64,000 nucleotides of DNA from Cacajao melanocephalus (GCA_963573385.1 CAUYLG010017831.1:62001-126000); one strand, 5' to 3'. Shown: positions 1-12,340, numbered from the stretch's first letter. Made by a program: numbers and translations. Notes: generated from the sequence alone by a model not told the origin.

Positions 1-41
1 TGCCCATCAGTGTGTCTGACTCATGCAAGAGCTCCCCTTAC
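1..41 (-). other. NPSR1: NPSR1 intron 8, 5' edge
   Basis: These bases read gtaaggggagc on the minus strand directly after exon 8. They are the first bases of intron 8; the rest is outside the window. Confidence 0.9.
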
Positions 42-222
42 CTGCAGGGGAAAGTGATGGAGCTGCTGAAGACACAGTAAATGAGGGGGTTGATGGCGCT
101 ATTCAATGCTGGCAGGTTCTGAATGATCACAGAGGCATAGAAACGCTCCTGGGTGTCTGGAAGGAGGTTGAAATTGTCCAAAATGTCAAAGAGAAAGTAT
201 GGACTCCAACAGCAGATGAAGG
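42..222 (-). CDS. NPSR1: NPSR1 exon 8 (TM6, ECL3, TM7)
   Basis: The exon is 181 bp, from the last two bases of Ala282 to the first two bases of Arg342. It encodes FICCWSPYFLFDILDNFNLL, then ECL3, then NLPALNSAINPLIYCVFSSS. The CWxP toggle-switch motif of TM6 is CWSP (286-289) and the NPxxY motif of TM7 is NPLIY (326-330). Both are intact, as expected for an active receptor. Thr338 replaces the recalled human Ser near the membrane exit, and Cys341 is a possible palmitoylation site. The acceptor is tcccccag and the donor gtaagg. The terminal exon that distinguishes the A and B isoforms lies left of the window. Confidence 0.96.
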
Positions 223-844
223 CTGGGGGAGAAGAGAGCCATTAGCACCACAGCAGGTAGCAGGTCTTTTTGGTTGGTCCTGACTGGACTTTTACCTGGG
301 AAGTTCTTTGGGATCTGGGATTTCTCAGAACTGTTGGGGTTGGATGCTGTTTAGAGCACTGATGTCATATTCACTTAAACACATACACACATACATGTGG
401 ACACATCTTACAGATATGTTTCTAAAACTGAGCAAAGGTTATAGAGCTTCTCTATTGGTAAAGAATTTCTCCTGTTGTGGATTCTTTATAGAAACCCCAG
501 GAACAGGTGACTATGACCATAGCCTCTCATCCAACACAGGGATCAGGAAAAAACAGCAAAATACTTTGAAGACTCTCTAGGAAAAGACAGAAGGACAGGA
601 AGCATTTTGACCACATAGTGACTACCGGTTTTAGGTTATGGCAGGGAGAAGGGGTGATCACAATATTTTCAAAGCACAGCCCAGTTTAATCACACTGTTT
701 TCAGGTTTTTTTTCACCTCTAAGTTGGCCTCTCCAGAAAACATCCACACAATACCTTTCTCTAAATCCACTGGTTTGTGTGAGACCCTAATTTTGTTTGG
801 CTCCAAATTCTCAAAAGAAATGGATGAAAGGTAGGGATTCAGAA

Positions 845-1300
845 TGTGATGGTTAATTTTGAGACTACTTGACTGGGGTGTGGAGTGATTCTATTAAACA
901 CTATATTCTGGGTGCATATGAAGATGTTTCTGGATGAGAGTAACATTTGAACTGGTAGAGTAAGAAAAGCAGATTGCCCTCCCCTGCGTGCAGGCCCCAT
1001 CCAATCTGTTGAAGGTTTGGGTCATAGAAAAAGGTTAAGTGAGAGAAAATTCACTCTGCTTGCCTGTCATTGGTCTTCTCCTTCCTTCATACTTGGAGTC
1101 AAGCTGAAACATACACCATCCACTCTCCTGGTTTTCAGGCCTTTGACTCAGACTTGGACTAGAACCTACACCATTGGGTTTCCTGGGTCTCCAGCTTTCA
1201 ACTGCATAGCTTGGGAATTCTCAGCCTCAGTAATCACCTAAGCCAATTCCTTCTAATAAACCTCTCTCTTTCATTTTCCTCTGGAGGGCACAGATTACAC
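845..1300 (+). mobile_element. Old LTR-like element (family uncertain)
   Basis: It begins TGTGATGGTTAATTTTGAGA and ends near a run of AATAAA followed by cctctctctttc. The phrases gcagattgccctcccc and ccatccaatctgttgaagg match a common ancient human repeat I remember, of ERVL/MaLR or related type. I cannot name the family with certainty. Both small reading frames inside are chance. Confidence 0.55.
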
Positions 1301-2259
1301 AGAGCTAAACACTCGTCAGTTGACTGGAAATACACGCATCTCTCATTTTCTCACCATGTGTTCTCCACTCTCCTCCCACTTTCTCATCCATAGAATTTTT
1401 TCTCAGAGTAGAAGTTTGGCTTCCTTGGCTTTCTCCATGCAGGGACAAGCTTTCCTCCACAACTCTGTAATGCAGATTCTGTAACTTGTTGGGGAATTTT
1501 GGAATAATAAACTGACTCATGGTTCCCCTCTTGATCCCAGACCTTGGCAATGTATTGAAGAGGAGCAATTCAAGCACAAAGCCCACTGAGTGTTCTGGAT
1601 CCTGGTTAATTAACTCAAACATTGGCCCTGAAAAGTATCTGGGGCACTAAGGGGGCAAATGGCCTTGTGTGCTTGTGTGTTTGCATGTGTGTGTATGTGA
1701 GGTTGGGGGATTCTGGTTGTCACAGGGATGCCAGTCCTCTGGCATGGTACAGGCAGCCCAGCCAGCAAAGATTTGTATCTATGTTGAATGCCCAACTAGA
1801 CATTTATGTGAGGAGAACCCTCTGTATAGTTATCCAAGTCTAGAAACCTGACTTTCTTTTACACATAAACACAGATATTTTAAATAAATACTGAATTTTC
1901 TAGAAATGCAATTCTGTTGCAAATGGAGGAAAGATTACTTTGCTTAATTAGAAAATTTACAAGGATTTTTTTGTTTTTTTTTTTTTTGCAGCTCAGAAAA
2001 TCAAGTCATTGACAGCAATACGGCTTACATTTTTTTATATCTCCATGAAAATACACCTGTATTGGTTTTCATTCGTAGCTGTTACTATGTCACGGTGTAG
2101 GTGTCACTACTTCATTACTCTTCTAGTGTAGCTGTGCTTACATTTTTACATATTAAAATTAGAATAAATTTTAATTAACAAAAAGAGTATTATTTTATTG
2201 TAGATTATATTCTTATTCCTCCTTTATATTACCTTTATATTATTTTGGGGCCAACATAT

Positions 2260-2549
2260 TTTCTTTTTTGAGACAGAGTCTCACTCTGTCACCCAGGCTG
2301 GAGCACAGTGGCGCAATCTCACCTCACTACAACCTCCGCTTTCCCGATTCAAGCAATTCTCCTGCCTCAGCCTCCTGAGTAGCTGAGACTACAGGCACAT
2401 GCCATCATGCCTGGCTAGTTTTTGTATTTTCAGTAGAGACAGGGTTTCACCATATTGCTCAGGCTGGTCTCAAACTCCTGACCTCATGATCCGCCTGCCT
2501 CAGCCTCTCAAAGTACTGGGATTACAGGCGTGAGCCACCACGCCTGGCC
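2260..2549 (-). mobile_element. Alu SINE, antisense to +
   Basis: About 290 bp, near full length. It opens with a T-rich tail followed by gagacagagtctcactctg, and ends with gtgagccaccacgcctggcc, the reverse complement of the Alu 5' end. Both monomers are present. It lies in intron 7 in the same orientation as NPSR1. Confidence 0.95.
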
Positions 2550-3170
2550 TAATTTTTTTAGTTACCATGGTAGGTAGTATAAGTATACATTTTATTTCAA
2601 GATGGGAAAGGGACATTACAAAGTGTTTGCTATAGAAAGGGCCCTTTTGGTTTGACAGGGATGACAACACTTCCTGACCCTGTAGTGGGTGTCCCTGCTT
2701 GCTGACTGAAGGGATCCCATAGGGCCTAGGAGTATGGTTGCTGATGACAAAGGGTTATGCTGGCTTTGGGACATACTTGTAAGCATACATTTTCCAACTC
2801 AACATCCAGGGAATGTGCCTCTGCGGTTCTGACTATCTGGGAAGGCAGAGGAGTCTTTGATCTACTTCAGAAGCCTCTGGGAAAGATTTTGAGCCCTGGT
2901 GGGTTGTATATGTTTTATCCCAGTTCCGCCTGCAGTGTTGTTTTGTGCCTATGTCCTGCTGGCTGAGTCATGCTGCGTGTGGTCTGTTTGGCATTTTGCA
3001 GTTGCGTTTTAGAAAGGTGAGAAGACTGTTTTGGTGCTTTGACATGCAGCTAATGGGAGATCTATGCTTCCTCGCGGCTTTCAAGAGCTGCCAGAGGGGC
3101 AAGGAGTGGGTACTTAAGCTAAATAAAAGAGAAAATAGCACAAATCCTTTCCTTCTTGTGTATTTGCATG

Positions 3171-3540
3171 CATTCATTCATTCATTTAACAAATGTTAGT
3201 TGAGCAGTGCGTGGGGGACCCTATTTTAGGTCTTGGTGTTAATGTAAGTCACACAAAAGCCAAAGTCATTGCCCTCATATATTTATTACTCCAGCATGGG
3301 AGATAGACAATAAGAAAATCAGTCCACATCCTATAGTGCTGGGTAGAAACAAGAAGAAAAATAAAGCAGAGTAAAGACTAGAGAAAGGATGTTTAAAAAC
3401 ACTTGTCAAGGAGCCCTCAGGGAGGTGGCATTGTTGGGGAACAAATGAGGTTTGGAAGTAAGCCAGGTCACCACTGGAGAGTAGAGTATTTCAGACAGAC
3501 AATAGTGCAAGGTGACTTTATGGGGCTTAAGAGTAGAGAG
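3171..3540 (+). repeat. L2 LINE fragment
   Basis: It starts with the attcattcattcatttaaca run and continues through the L2 3' pattern: gccctcatat, gagatagacaataag, then gagggaggtgg-like text. It is heavily diverged. Confidence 0.65.
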
Positions 3541-4012
3541 AAAGGAAAAGGAAAGGGCAGAAGGCAGGAGGGTGGAAGGGCAGGTAAGGTGCCACATAGG
3601 AAGAATTTGTAGTGACCCTAACATTAAATGTTCAGAAGAGATGGAAAGCCACTTCTGCCTTCTTTTTGCTTACGAACTCCAGCCCTGGGGAAGAGTGTGT
3701 CTTAAAGGAAGCAACTGAGTTAGCAGGTGATGTGAGCATCCCCTTCAGCTAGTTTGGTCCTAATCAGATTTTCTACAAATTATTCAACCCATGGCCTTGG
3801 CAGGCGGCTGTGTTCATAAGTAGAGGGATTAAGAACCAAATTTCAGCCTTTGAAGGAACCACAGATGGCCTGATGAGTTTCACACATTCCTTTCCAATCA
3901 GACCAGTGTAGAAGTGCCCATCAGCAAATTCCTTTCTGCCACCAGGTCCAGGAGCAAGCTTGGTTTTGGGATGTTCATACCACTGTACAGCTCAAGAAGG
4001 GACATTGCTTAC

Positions 4013-4099
4013 CAAGAATGATGACGATGCTATACTTGATAGCCTTGAGTTTTGCCTTTGAGATGAGTCCTCGGTTGTAGTGGCTGCACAGTTTCCCAT
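4013..4099 (-). CDS. NPSR1: NPSR1 exon 7 (ICL3 to start of TM6)
   Basis: The exon is 87 bp, from the last two bases of Asp253 to the first base of Ala282. It encodes GKLCSHYNRGLISKAKLKAI and then KYSIVIIL. This is the C-terminal half of ICL3, with the basic Lys-Ala-Lys run that precedes TM6, and the cytoplasmic half of TM6. Differences from recalled human are His259 (human Ser), Leu270 (human Ile) and Val278 (human Ile). His259 is the least conservative and sits in the cytoplasmic loop. The acceptor is atctacag and the donor gtaagc. It is the only exon here whose length is a multiple of three, with the same phase on both sides. Confidence 0.96.
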
Positions 4100-4669
4100 C
4101 TGTAGATACAAGAGGGGAATAGTAAGATGAAGTGTTCAAGAAGTGACAGTGTCTGTTTCTGCCAACAGGAACATTAAAGGTTAGACTCCAGTTCTCCAGT
4201 TTTCACTTATATCCTGTGCACTTATGCCCAGATGGCCTCCTTGGAAATTCTTAGATTAAAGATCATTCTGGGCTGCTTTCTAGAGAATGCTCAGTTTACA
4301 CCTTAATATTATACACAAATGCTATGGAATGCTCAGACTCTCTCAAGAAACTTGGTCAGATGGCTTGAACTAGCTGTAGCTGGAATTAGAGCATGTGACC
4401 ATGAAGGAACTGAGCCCTTCCCTGAGGAGCACTATTCTCTGAGCCCTGGCTATGCTGAGACACCCATGTGGCCACTTTAGCAACCTGGCAAAATTATTTT
4501 CTAAAATGGTTGCCCCAGACAAACACATTCGTCAAAAAAAAAACAAACAAACACTCTCAAGCAAAGCTCAATCCACGGGTATCAGAACCCTCCAAAATAG
4601 GAGCTTGGATACACATTTTTTCATATGTGGGCTGCTGTCTGATGCTGAACACTGTGGGGTGAATATAAG

Positions 4670-4775
4670 AATCCACTAGAATACAATCTTGATGAGGACA
4701 GGGGCTTTGTTTTCTGCACTCCTGTAGCCTATACACATATGAATGACTAATACAAATGTGTTGAATGAATCAATA
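4670..4775 (-). repeat. L2 LINE 3' end, antisense
   Basis: The words gaggacaggggctttgttttc and gttgaatgaatcaat match the reverse complement of the L2 3' end. Short and diverged. Confidence 0.55.
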
Positions 4776-5471
4776 ACCAATAACCACCTCTCATTAGTTA
4801 AGTAGCAGTAAAACAAGGGGATGGGATTAGGCTAGGCAGGATCCATTGCCATAGGCCTTAGTTAAAGGAGTGGTTATCTGTGAATTTGGGGATAAAAATG
4901 TCAGATGCAGTGTCCTTTTCCTCACAGAAGAGTTTTTACTGTCAGGGCTTCCACCAGCCCATATGCCACCTTTGTGAAAATTCAGAAAAAGGACCCTTCC
5001 TCTGATAAGCATAGGCCTGCCTAGGGCACATATTCAGTGAGGGAAATATGAAGAGGATGCCAGCCCCGCACACCTCTCAGCCAGGAGCCACCCAGTGAGG
5101 CTCAATGGGCACAACCCCAGTGGTGGCCTTGGTCAGAGGCCCACCCAGTGCATCCACATCACACGGAGCAGGGTAGTTGTGCACTAGAAAGGCAATCTGC
5201 TGTGCTCCATTGTCCTCACTGCACCATGCAGCTCTCACGTTTGAAATTTATTTTAATGCCCATGGAAACCAGTCAGATGTTTACATATTTGCAATATTCA
5301 TTCAATCCCACCTCCAATCTGATCTCGCCCAATCCCACAAGCATAGCGTATCTGCTAAGAGATAAGGACTGACTGGAAGAGCTGAAATAGAGTTCTTGTT
5401 CTCTAAGAATTTTCAATCCAGTGTGAAAGACCACACACTCTCCATAAAACTGGTTGAGATGAGAGAAATGC

Positions 5472-5830
5472 TGCTGTGGTTTGAATGTCTCTGCCAAAAC
5501 TCATATTTAAATTTAATTGTCATTGTAACAGTATTGGGAGGTGGAGCCCATGAGAGGTGATTAGGCCACCAGGGCTTGGCCCTCATGAATGGATTATTGC
5601 TATTATTATGGAAGTGGGCTTCTCATGAAATGGACGAGTTTGGCTTGACTTTCTCTCTTGTGTGCTCGCTTTCACCCTCTGTCTTCTGCCATGGGATGAC
5701 CCTTGCCAGTTGCAGGCACCCTGCTCTTGGATTTCCCAGCCTCTAGAACCATAAGCCAAATAAATCTCTTAAAAAAAATAATTCCCAGCCTGTGGTATTC
5801 TGTTATAGCATCAGAAAATGGACTAAGACA
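5472..5830 (+). mobile_element. MaLR (MLT1-type) solo LTR
   Basis: About 360 bp, from TGCTGTGGTTTGAATG to aatggactaagaca. Internal landmarks are ttgggaggtggagcc, ccctcatgaatgg, and the aaataaatctctt polyadenylation region, which fit an MLT1-class LTR. I see no clear 5-bp target-site duplication. Confidence 0.8.
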
Positions 5831-5984
5831 GATAGAAACCAACTGCAGACAGAGGAGAGACCCATCCCTCCACCCCTGTACTGGTGAGGCTGTGGGGGAG
5901 ATGCAGAGAGCATCAGGTGAACTCAAATGACATAAGAAGGATTCCAAAACAAAGGTGGGGTGCAGCGTGGGATTGGGAGAGGTG

Positions 5985-6235
5985 GGAAGCAGAGAGTGAA
6001 CATCCTCAGCCAAGACATGGAACAAGAAAATGTAGGATGCGTTTTAACCACAGTGAGTCATATTGCTTGGCTGTAGCCTGCAAATGTGTGGGGTTTGAGA
6101 GTGGAGAAGAGAACTGAAGACAAACTGGGGAGGCCTTGAATGTCTTTGTGAGGAGTTTGGGCTGAACTCCTGAGGTGGCAGCAGGCCATTGAAGCTTCTG
6201 AGTGTTTGTGCAGTGTGAACGTTTACTCACTGCAG
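5985..6235 (+). repeat. L2 LINE fragment
   Basis: The pattern of a zero-gap gaggccttgaatg, gagtttgggctgaactc, and caggccattgaag resembles the L2 segment reading roughly 'gccttgtaggcc ... ggattttattctgag ... gccattgga'. Diverged. Confidence 0.55.
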
Positions 6236-6432
6236 AGGACAAATGATTTTCAAGAGTAACAGGAATAGGGGCTCTTTAGGTACAAAGAATCAAAATGCTT
6301 ATTATAATTAATTCATATTTCTTAAAGCATACCCTCCTAAATACTATTAGGGTCTTCAAATCATTCTGTGCATTTCATGGGACCACGAAACCTCAGCCTT
6401 GTAAGAAAGCAAGTGCTTCAGAACATTTAGAG

Positions 6433-6646
6433 CAGTGATTCTCCACTGGGGTGATCTTGCTTTACAGGGAACTTTTGGCAATGGACACATTTTTGGCTGT
6501 CACAATTGTGTGTGCATGTGTGCTACTGGCGTCCAGTGGGCAGAAGCCAGGAATGTTGCTAAACATCCTTCAATGCACAGGGCAGCCCCCACAACAAAGA
6601 ATTATCCAGTCCAAAATGCCAAAGGTGTCAAGGGCAAGAAACCTTG
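6433..6646 (+). mobile_element. hAT-type nonautonomous DNA transposon
   Basis: About 214 bp, bounded by CAGTGATTCTCCACTGGGG and an imperfect inverted end. Internal phrases acatttttggctgtcacaa, gctactggcgtccagtggg and acaaagaattatccagtcc match a Charlie-group relic. I am not certain of the exact MER name. Confidence 0.75.
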
Positions 6647-6669
6647 ATTTCTAGGATGGGATCTTGGGA

Positions 6670-6870
6670 AGGACACAGGCTGTAAGATTGGACTGGAATG
6701 CATCTTCCGTCTCTACCAATTACTAACTGTGTAACCTTAGGCAAATTGTCTAAAGTTCCCAGCTTCAGTGTCTATTTCAAAATCGAGGCGTAGAACACCT
6801 AATTCGCAGAGTTACTTTGAAGATTAACATAAAATAATATATTCAAGGAACCAAGCCCCATGCTGGGGAT
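6670..6870 (+). repeat. MIR SINE
   Basis: It has the MIR core pattern: tctaccaattactaactgtg, taaccttaggcaaattgtc, and the later gttactttgaagattaa. Confidence 0.75.
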
Positions 6871-9499
6871 GTCGGATGTGCTATCAGTTGAGATGAATGC
6901 AGTTTTAACAGTATTTCAAGTGGAAGGTGAGCCAACTTTATGGAAGTGAACAGAAGGTATTACTACATTTGATTGTCTATTATACAAGGTTGTTATCTGT
7001 GTAAGAATTATGTAAAGCAGAAAATGATCAGGGTGAGATTATTCCCACGGGGGGCAAGTAAAGAAGACAGCAGACCGAATTAGATTCTTTCAAAGTGTCC
7101 CCACTGGCTGTTCCTAGGCAACAGCTGGCCCCTAAACAGTATGGCTCTGCAGACTAACTTTCAGAAAAGTTTTCGAGAATGACATTTGTGCTCTGAAATC
7201 TCTTTAAAATGGAAACTCGCAGTGCTTTCTACAGGGCAATGGGGTGACAATACAATCAACTACCTGCCCAGAGATCAGTGAAAAGCATCTTTAATCTGAC
7301 CGTTCCAGGAAATGCAAAGCCTCTAGCTTCTAAAGATGGCTCTTCAGAGAGAGCTGGGCTACAAAATGCCGGTAATTCTCCTTTATTGGGAGATAAAAGG
7401 ATTATTTCTACTCAGGCCTTGGCGCTGAGCTGCAGTGAAAAGCAGTTCAATTTAGCTGTCACTGCGCGTTAATAACTTGGGTAGCCTGAAGCTGGCAGGT
7501 CCATTTGATTTGGGACTGGAAGAAGCACACTGATGTGGACTGTTTCAGTTCCAGGGTACATCCCTAATGGGGGCCCATGCTGAAAATTTAGTCTCCAAAT
7601 GGCCATTTCTGGCTCCTCACCTTCCCAAGGCCACAGGCCTCTTACAGAGCTGCTGGGAACCCATTCTTCATATAGGCTGAGTACCTGAAGCGGGAGGAAT
7701 TGCTATCTTGGGATTTCAAATGGAAGTAGAATTGATTTCTGGGAAGTGGTGGGGGGATTCATCTGTGGACCTATAATGAATGCAGGTGATTTCTTTACAA
7801 ACAAGGAAGACTGGCAATATTTTAAAATAAATGTGCTTCCTATGTTAGAAATTTTGTATACGTTAGGTTGATTTTTAAAAACTTCAACGTATTTTTTGCA
7901 GTTTTTCCTGATTTCTAAAAGTTTTAAAATTTGAAATTCATTTTGAACAGTAACATTCTCTTTACAAATATAGTGTGAATGCTGCCTGAAATCATCAGTT
8001 CAATATTTTAAGTGTATTAGGTCTCATCTGCTTGGCTGCAGGACTTTAGTCGGTTTCTTCCCAGGGTATTTTAGTTCCTCTAGTTTTTCTGGTAGACCCA
8101 AGGAGGTGTCCCACTCAGAGTGTTCCAGGATCCACCCGGGCTACCGCCTGTGTCTCTGCAGTGACGCTGCCTGGATCCTGCTTTCTAGGTTCACTGCAGC
8201 TGCCCCGGGCTGCCCCAGGCCCCTTCACCCAGACCTCCTCTTTACCAGTGACTGCCTCTTGAGGGGCTCTGGCTGGGCACCAGATGCTCCACAGCCACAG
8301 TCATTTCTAAGCCATGTTGTGAGTCTTCTTCATTATTGCTCTTGACCTTGGGTGGTTGCTTTGCTCTTCTGCTCCGCCTTTCAGGGCCTCAGTTCTGTCC
8401 CAGGGCTGTGGACTATTCAGCACCACTGCTCTTCCCTGGGATACCTGCTGTCTAAGTTCTTCTGCCAGGAAACAAGGAAATGGCCTCGCTCCTCCGTGCT
8501 GTGCTATTCCAGGGGGCTACACCAGACTTGCTTGAACTCTCAGAGATTTCAGCTTCTTTAGCCCTCCCACACACAATGTTTTCCTCCTTAGATGTTAACG
8601 AGTGGCCAGAGTGGTTAGGTGGGAATGCTCTTCTGTGGCCCAGAACTTACATTTTCCCTTTGACCTTGAGGCACTCATTGTGCCTGACTCTGTATTCTCC
8701 AGAATGTTTTCATGTTCAGGAATCTTATTGTCTTTTTCTTGTCATCTGAGGTGCTCCCTCTCTCCCCATTCGCTGGACATGCCTGCATATCTCTAAATCT
8801 TCAAGTAGGAAAGCATTTTGAGTTTCTTTTCAGGAGGTTTTTAGGCCAGATCCAACTGTAAATCGTAGCTAGATATGAGAAAGTTTCATCTAACTCACCA
8901 GATAGCCCTTTCTGTACCTCAGCACTTTGGCTCAGGCAGAAGCAGGAGCCCTGACAGCCTAAAATAGCTATGCAAAAACAGATGAGCTGTTCACCAAACC
9001 CATTCCTGTGTCCCCAAGGCACACAACTAGACTTCAATTCCCAGCCTGCCTTCCACCAGTGTGCAGTCATGTGACTAAGATCTGCCTAAGGGATGCTGGG
9101 AAGAATCAACATCTACCATCCCAAACCTGGCTCAGATACCTCTCCTGAGCAGTCCTCCACTCTCTTTCTTTCCCCATCCCTGCCTGCTGGAGGGAGGTGC
9201 TGAGGGGTAAATTAACAGTCCTCTGTTAAGCATGGCAGAATCTCCACCTTCCTGAATTTCTGAATGACCATGTAAGACAATGGCTTTCCCTCTGGTCTTT
9301 ATTGCCAACTGGATTTTAATTAAGACATAAATTTCTATGTAGTTAAGGCTACTGATATTTTGGGTTTACACAGCTGCTAGTGTTTTCCTTACTAAAGTAG
9401 AAATTGGTGCCTCATATGCAGTGCTGTCTTAATGAAAACCTAAACGTGTGGCATTGGATTCTGGGGCAGGCGGCAGGTGGCAAGGAAACTGAGGTTTCC

Positions 9500-9850
9500 C
9501 TTTGTCTATTGTGCCAGTACCACACTCTGACTTTATAATGCATTTCAATATTTGGTAAACCAAACTTTCTCTACCTCGTTCTGCATCTCTAGGAATGTCT
9601 TGGCTACTCTTGGTTATTGAATTTTCCATGTATATTTTAAAATAGGCTTGTCAAGCTCAATAAAATGTTTCAACTCAATTTCGATTAGAACTTTATTAAC
9701 TTGTAGATCAGCTGGGGAGATTCAACATCTTTATGATATTGAACCTTACTATGCACGAACACATCATAATCTTCATTTATTTGTATCTTTATGTTTTTCT
9801 GGCACATCTTTTATTAAATGTAATTAATTGCAAGGAAGCCATTTTATTCA
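9500..9850 (-). repeat. Old L1 ORF2 fragment, antisense
   Basis: The + strand reads tgtgccagtaccacactctg, ggctactcttggttattgaa, then acttgtagatcagctgggga, which is the antisense of the L1 ORF2 reverse-transcriptase region. It is diverged with small gaps. Confidence 0.65.
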
Positions 9851-11259
9851 CAGAGCCATTTATTCTCCATTTATGGAGAGCAGTTAATGGGCTTCTCTTA
9901 GTTTTTTTAAGCTAGAAAGTGAATAGGGCCCTAACCCAATTCTTAATCCATAGTTTCTTTCTTCACTCCATTGTGCCTCATTTAATTAGAGACATGAGAT
10001 TTGTATATAGCATGGATCATATCTACCAAGCCATAATAGTTAGACATACTTATAATGAGATATGTTATACTTTGTCTGTTCCATGGGTACACCTGCCTAA
10101 CCACCCTCATGCAGTAAATGTTCTATTTTGCACAAGCAGATCATCCTGGACATTACTAATATGCTCATTTACGAAAGATAACACGCAAGATTGGAAACTC
10201 CATCTCCTCCACGTCTTGCCCTCCACGTTTGTTTATGGGAAAGTCTTTAGATCATTTACAATAAAGTCCTTTTTCTTTTTCTGTCAGCCTTTGAGTGGGA
10301 GAAAATAGACATATTTGTCAGCAAGAAGAGTGGTTCTTGCACTAAGGATGGCTTGAGTTTTTCGGCCAGTGTTTACAAAGTGAGCTTCTGTTCATACTAA
10401 TCATGGCTAATGTCCCCTTGTTGATGAGCAATAATCCTGGCATGCGGACACAGCTGGAGATCCCGTTTACCTGCCAACTCCAGAGCTGCTTGGCTGTAAT
10501 GACAGATGGAAAATCAGCTGCGTTTCATTTATGAATAAGATATAGAGAGTATATGAGCTTTTGAGAATACAAGCTGCCCTCATTGCAGGATGAGGTCACT
10601 GATGGTAACTAAAAAATAGGTATAATGGAGATATAAAATTATATTAAAGAATAAAAACTGGTGGCAGCCATTTCCACCTTTGGGAGGGAGTAATGGCATA
10701 CTGTGTATCAATGGTAAACAGAGCTCTAAGTGGCTTTGTACAATTTCAAGGACTGGAAGTCAGGGGAGCCCAAGAGTGCAAGGACTGGTTTATGTAGTAG
10801 CAGGAGACATGGAACTTTGGAGAGAGCCTGGAGCTCAGCCTCCCCTGGGAGAGGCAAGCTGAGGAAGGTGGTGAACAAGGGCGGTGCTGCTGTGGAGGCA
10901 ACAGGAGAGCTGTAGGAGGTGAGACAGTGAGAGTGAGTGCTCAGAGGGACAGGCAGGGAGGAGCATGTCAGACCCACGGAATTGGCAGAAATCACAAGAC
11001 AGGGGTTTACACCAATCTGATTTGTCTGAAAGTACAGGAAGACTTTGGCTACCTCCACAAAATTGGTCTCATGACTCAGCCTTTAGATTTTAAATATATC
11101 AAAACAAAACCTTCAGGAGATGAGGTAGGAACAGCTCTCTGAAGGCAGAGCTCTGGAGGGAGTGCCCTGGAGGGGAAGCCACACCCAAGACCCTGAGTTT
11201 GTGTTTTTAATTTTTAGAAAGTCATGTCTTTATGTGTGCATTCAATATGTGTGCATTCG

Positions 11260-11375
11260 AATACTGGTTGTGTCACACGCCACCTGTGAAAACAAGCAAA
11301 CTGCTTAACCTTTGAGCCCGTCGTCTGTCTGTGAGAGACAGTTAATAACACCACCTAGAACTGCTGTGTATTAAT
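11260..11375 (+). repeat. MIR SINE, weak
   Basis: A MIR-like core with actggttgtgtcacacgcc, gcaaactgcttaacctttga and gttaataacaccacctag. The match is weak. Confidence 0.45.
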
Positions 11376-11819
11376 CCATTTCCTGTTTAGGAAAAAAAGT
11401 GCATTTCACTGCCAGTGCAGTATTCTCAAACAGGAAATGGGTTAAATGGGTAATGGGCACTGGCTGAAATGGGGCAAACAGGAACTGGGTTAAAGAAGAA
11501 CACATGAAAAGGACCTAGCAGTGGCTGACAGGAGCTGCCCACTCTGTCCTGTCAGTCTATGTTGAGAGATGAATGGACGATGGCCTTGAGTGGGCCTTAG
11601 AGGGCCTGAGCATGACGTTTACTCAGAGAAGTGCATTGCAAATGTATGTTTTTGTGGGGGCTGAGTTGATGGCTTTAAAAAATGAGCATACATATCTGTA
11701 CATCTAGAATACTATTGGCTGTTTACTCAGGCTAAAGGGCTACAGGGTTATTGTTTCAATTATATGATATAGGGAATTGTAGAAAATTTTAAAATATGGT
11801 TAAGTGGAGAATAGAAGAA

Positions 11820-12215
11820 AATAAAAATCAACTAAAATTCCACCACTCAGAGATAATCGCAATAACATTGATAACATTTAGCTTCTTGACATCTCCCGTC
11901 TCTCTCTAGCTATCATCTATCTATACATGCACATACATATTCTATAAAGTATGGTATCCATTTTTATAAATACATGTACATATTGATAAGTATGTGCCTA
12001 TGTACACATATGTATAAAACGGATACCATACTGCTTTCTTTTTCTTAACCTAATATATTAGAGATATATTTCTACGGCAATAAGTATACTCTACAAAATA
12101 ATTTTTAGAGTTGTAGTGTTTAATTTTATGGCTATGTAATTATTATACTCAGTCCCTCATTGTAGGGTATTCAGACCTTTCCAGTTTTTCCTGCTTGTAA
12201 ACAATATTTCTTACA
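11820..12215 (-). repeat. Old L1 fragment, antisense
   Basis: The order of ccaccactcagagataatcg, tttttataaatac, and later ttttatggctatgtaattat with agtccctcattgtagggtat follows a common old L1 antisense pattern. An inverted repeat is embedded at 11948-12032. Confidence 0.5.
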
Positions 12216-12218
12216 CTT

Positions 12219-12340
12219 TTCTCCTTTCTCTTTCTCTCTCCCTCTCCCCATCTTCCCCCCTCCCTCCCTCCCTCCCTCCCTCCCTTCCTTCCTCCCTTCT
12301 CTTTCTTTCTCTCTCACTCTTTCTCTCTCATTCATTCTTT
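12219..12340. repeat. Pyrimidine-rich simple repeat
   Basis: A CT/CCCT-rich microsatellite with a perfect (ccct)n core near 12258-12284, flanked by tctttctctc runs. It is a homopyrimidine tract on the + strand about 120 bp long. Confidence 0.95.

Larger units (their letters stand above)
223..4012 (-). other. NPSR1: NPSR1 intron 7
   Basis: A 3.8-kb intron. Recognised contents are an LTR-like relic (845-1300), a near full-length antisense Alu (2260-2549) and an L2 fragment (3171-3540). In 223-840, 1300-2260, 2550-3170 and 3540-4012 I recognise nothing beyond a short TG-rich run near 1672-1700 and a poly-T run near 1970-1987. Confidence 0.85.

Noticed and set aside
9919..10308. 129-codon + frame
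   Set aside because: AT-rich intron with no motif, conservation evidence or transcript signal; judged chance.
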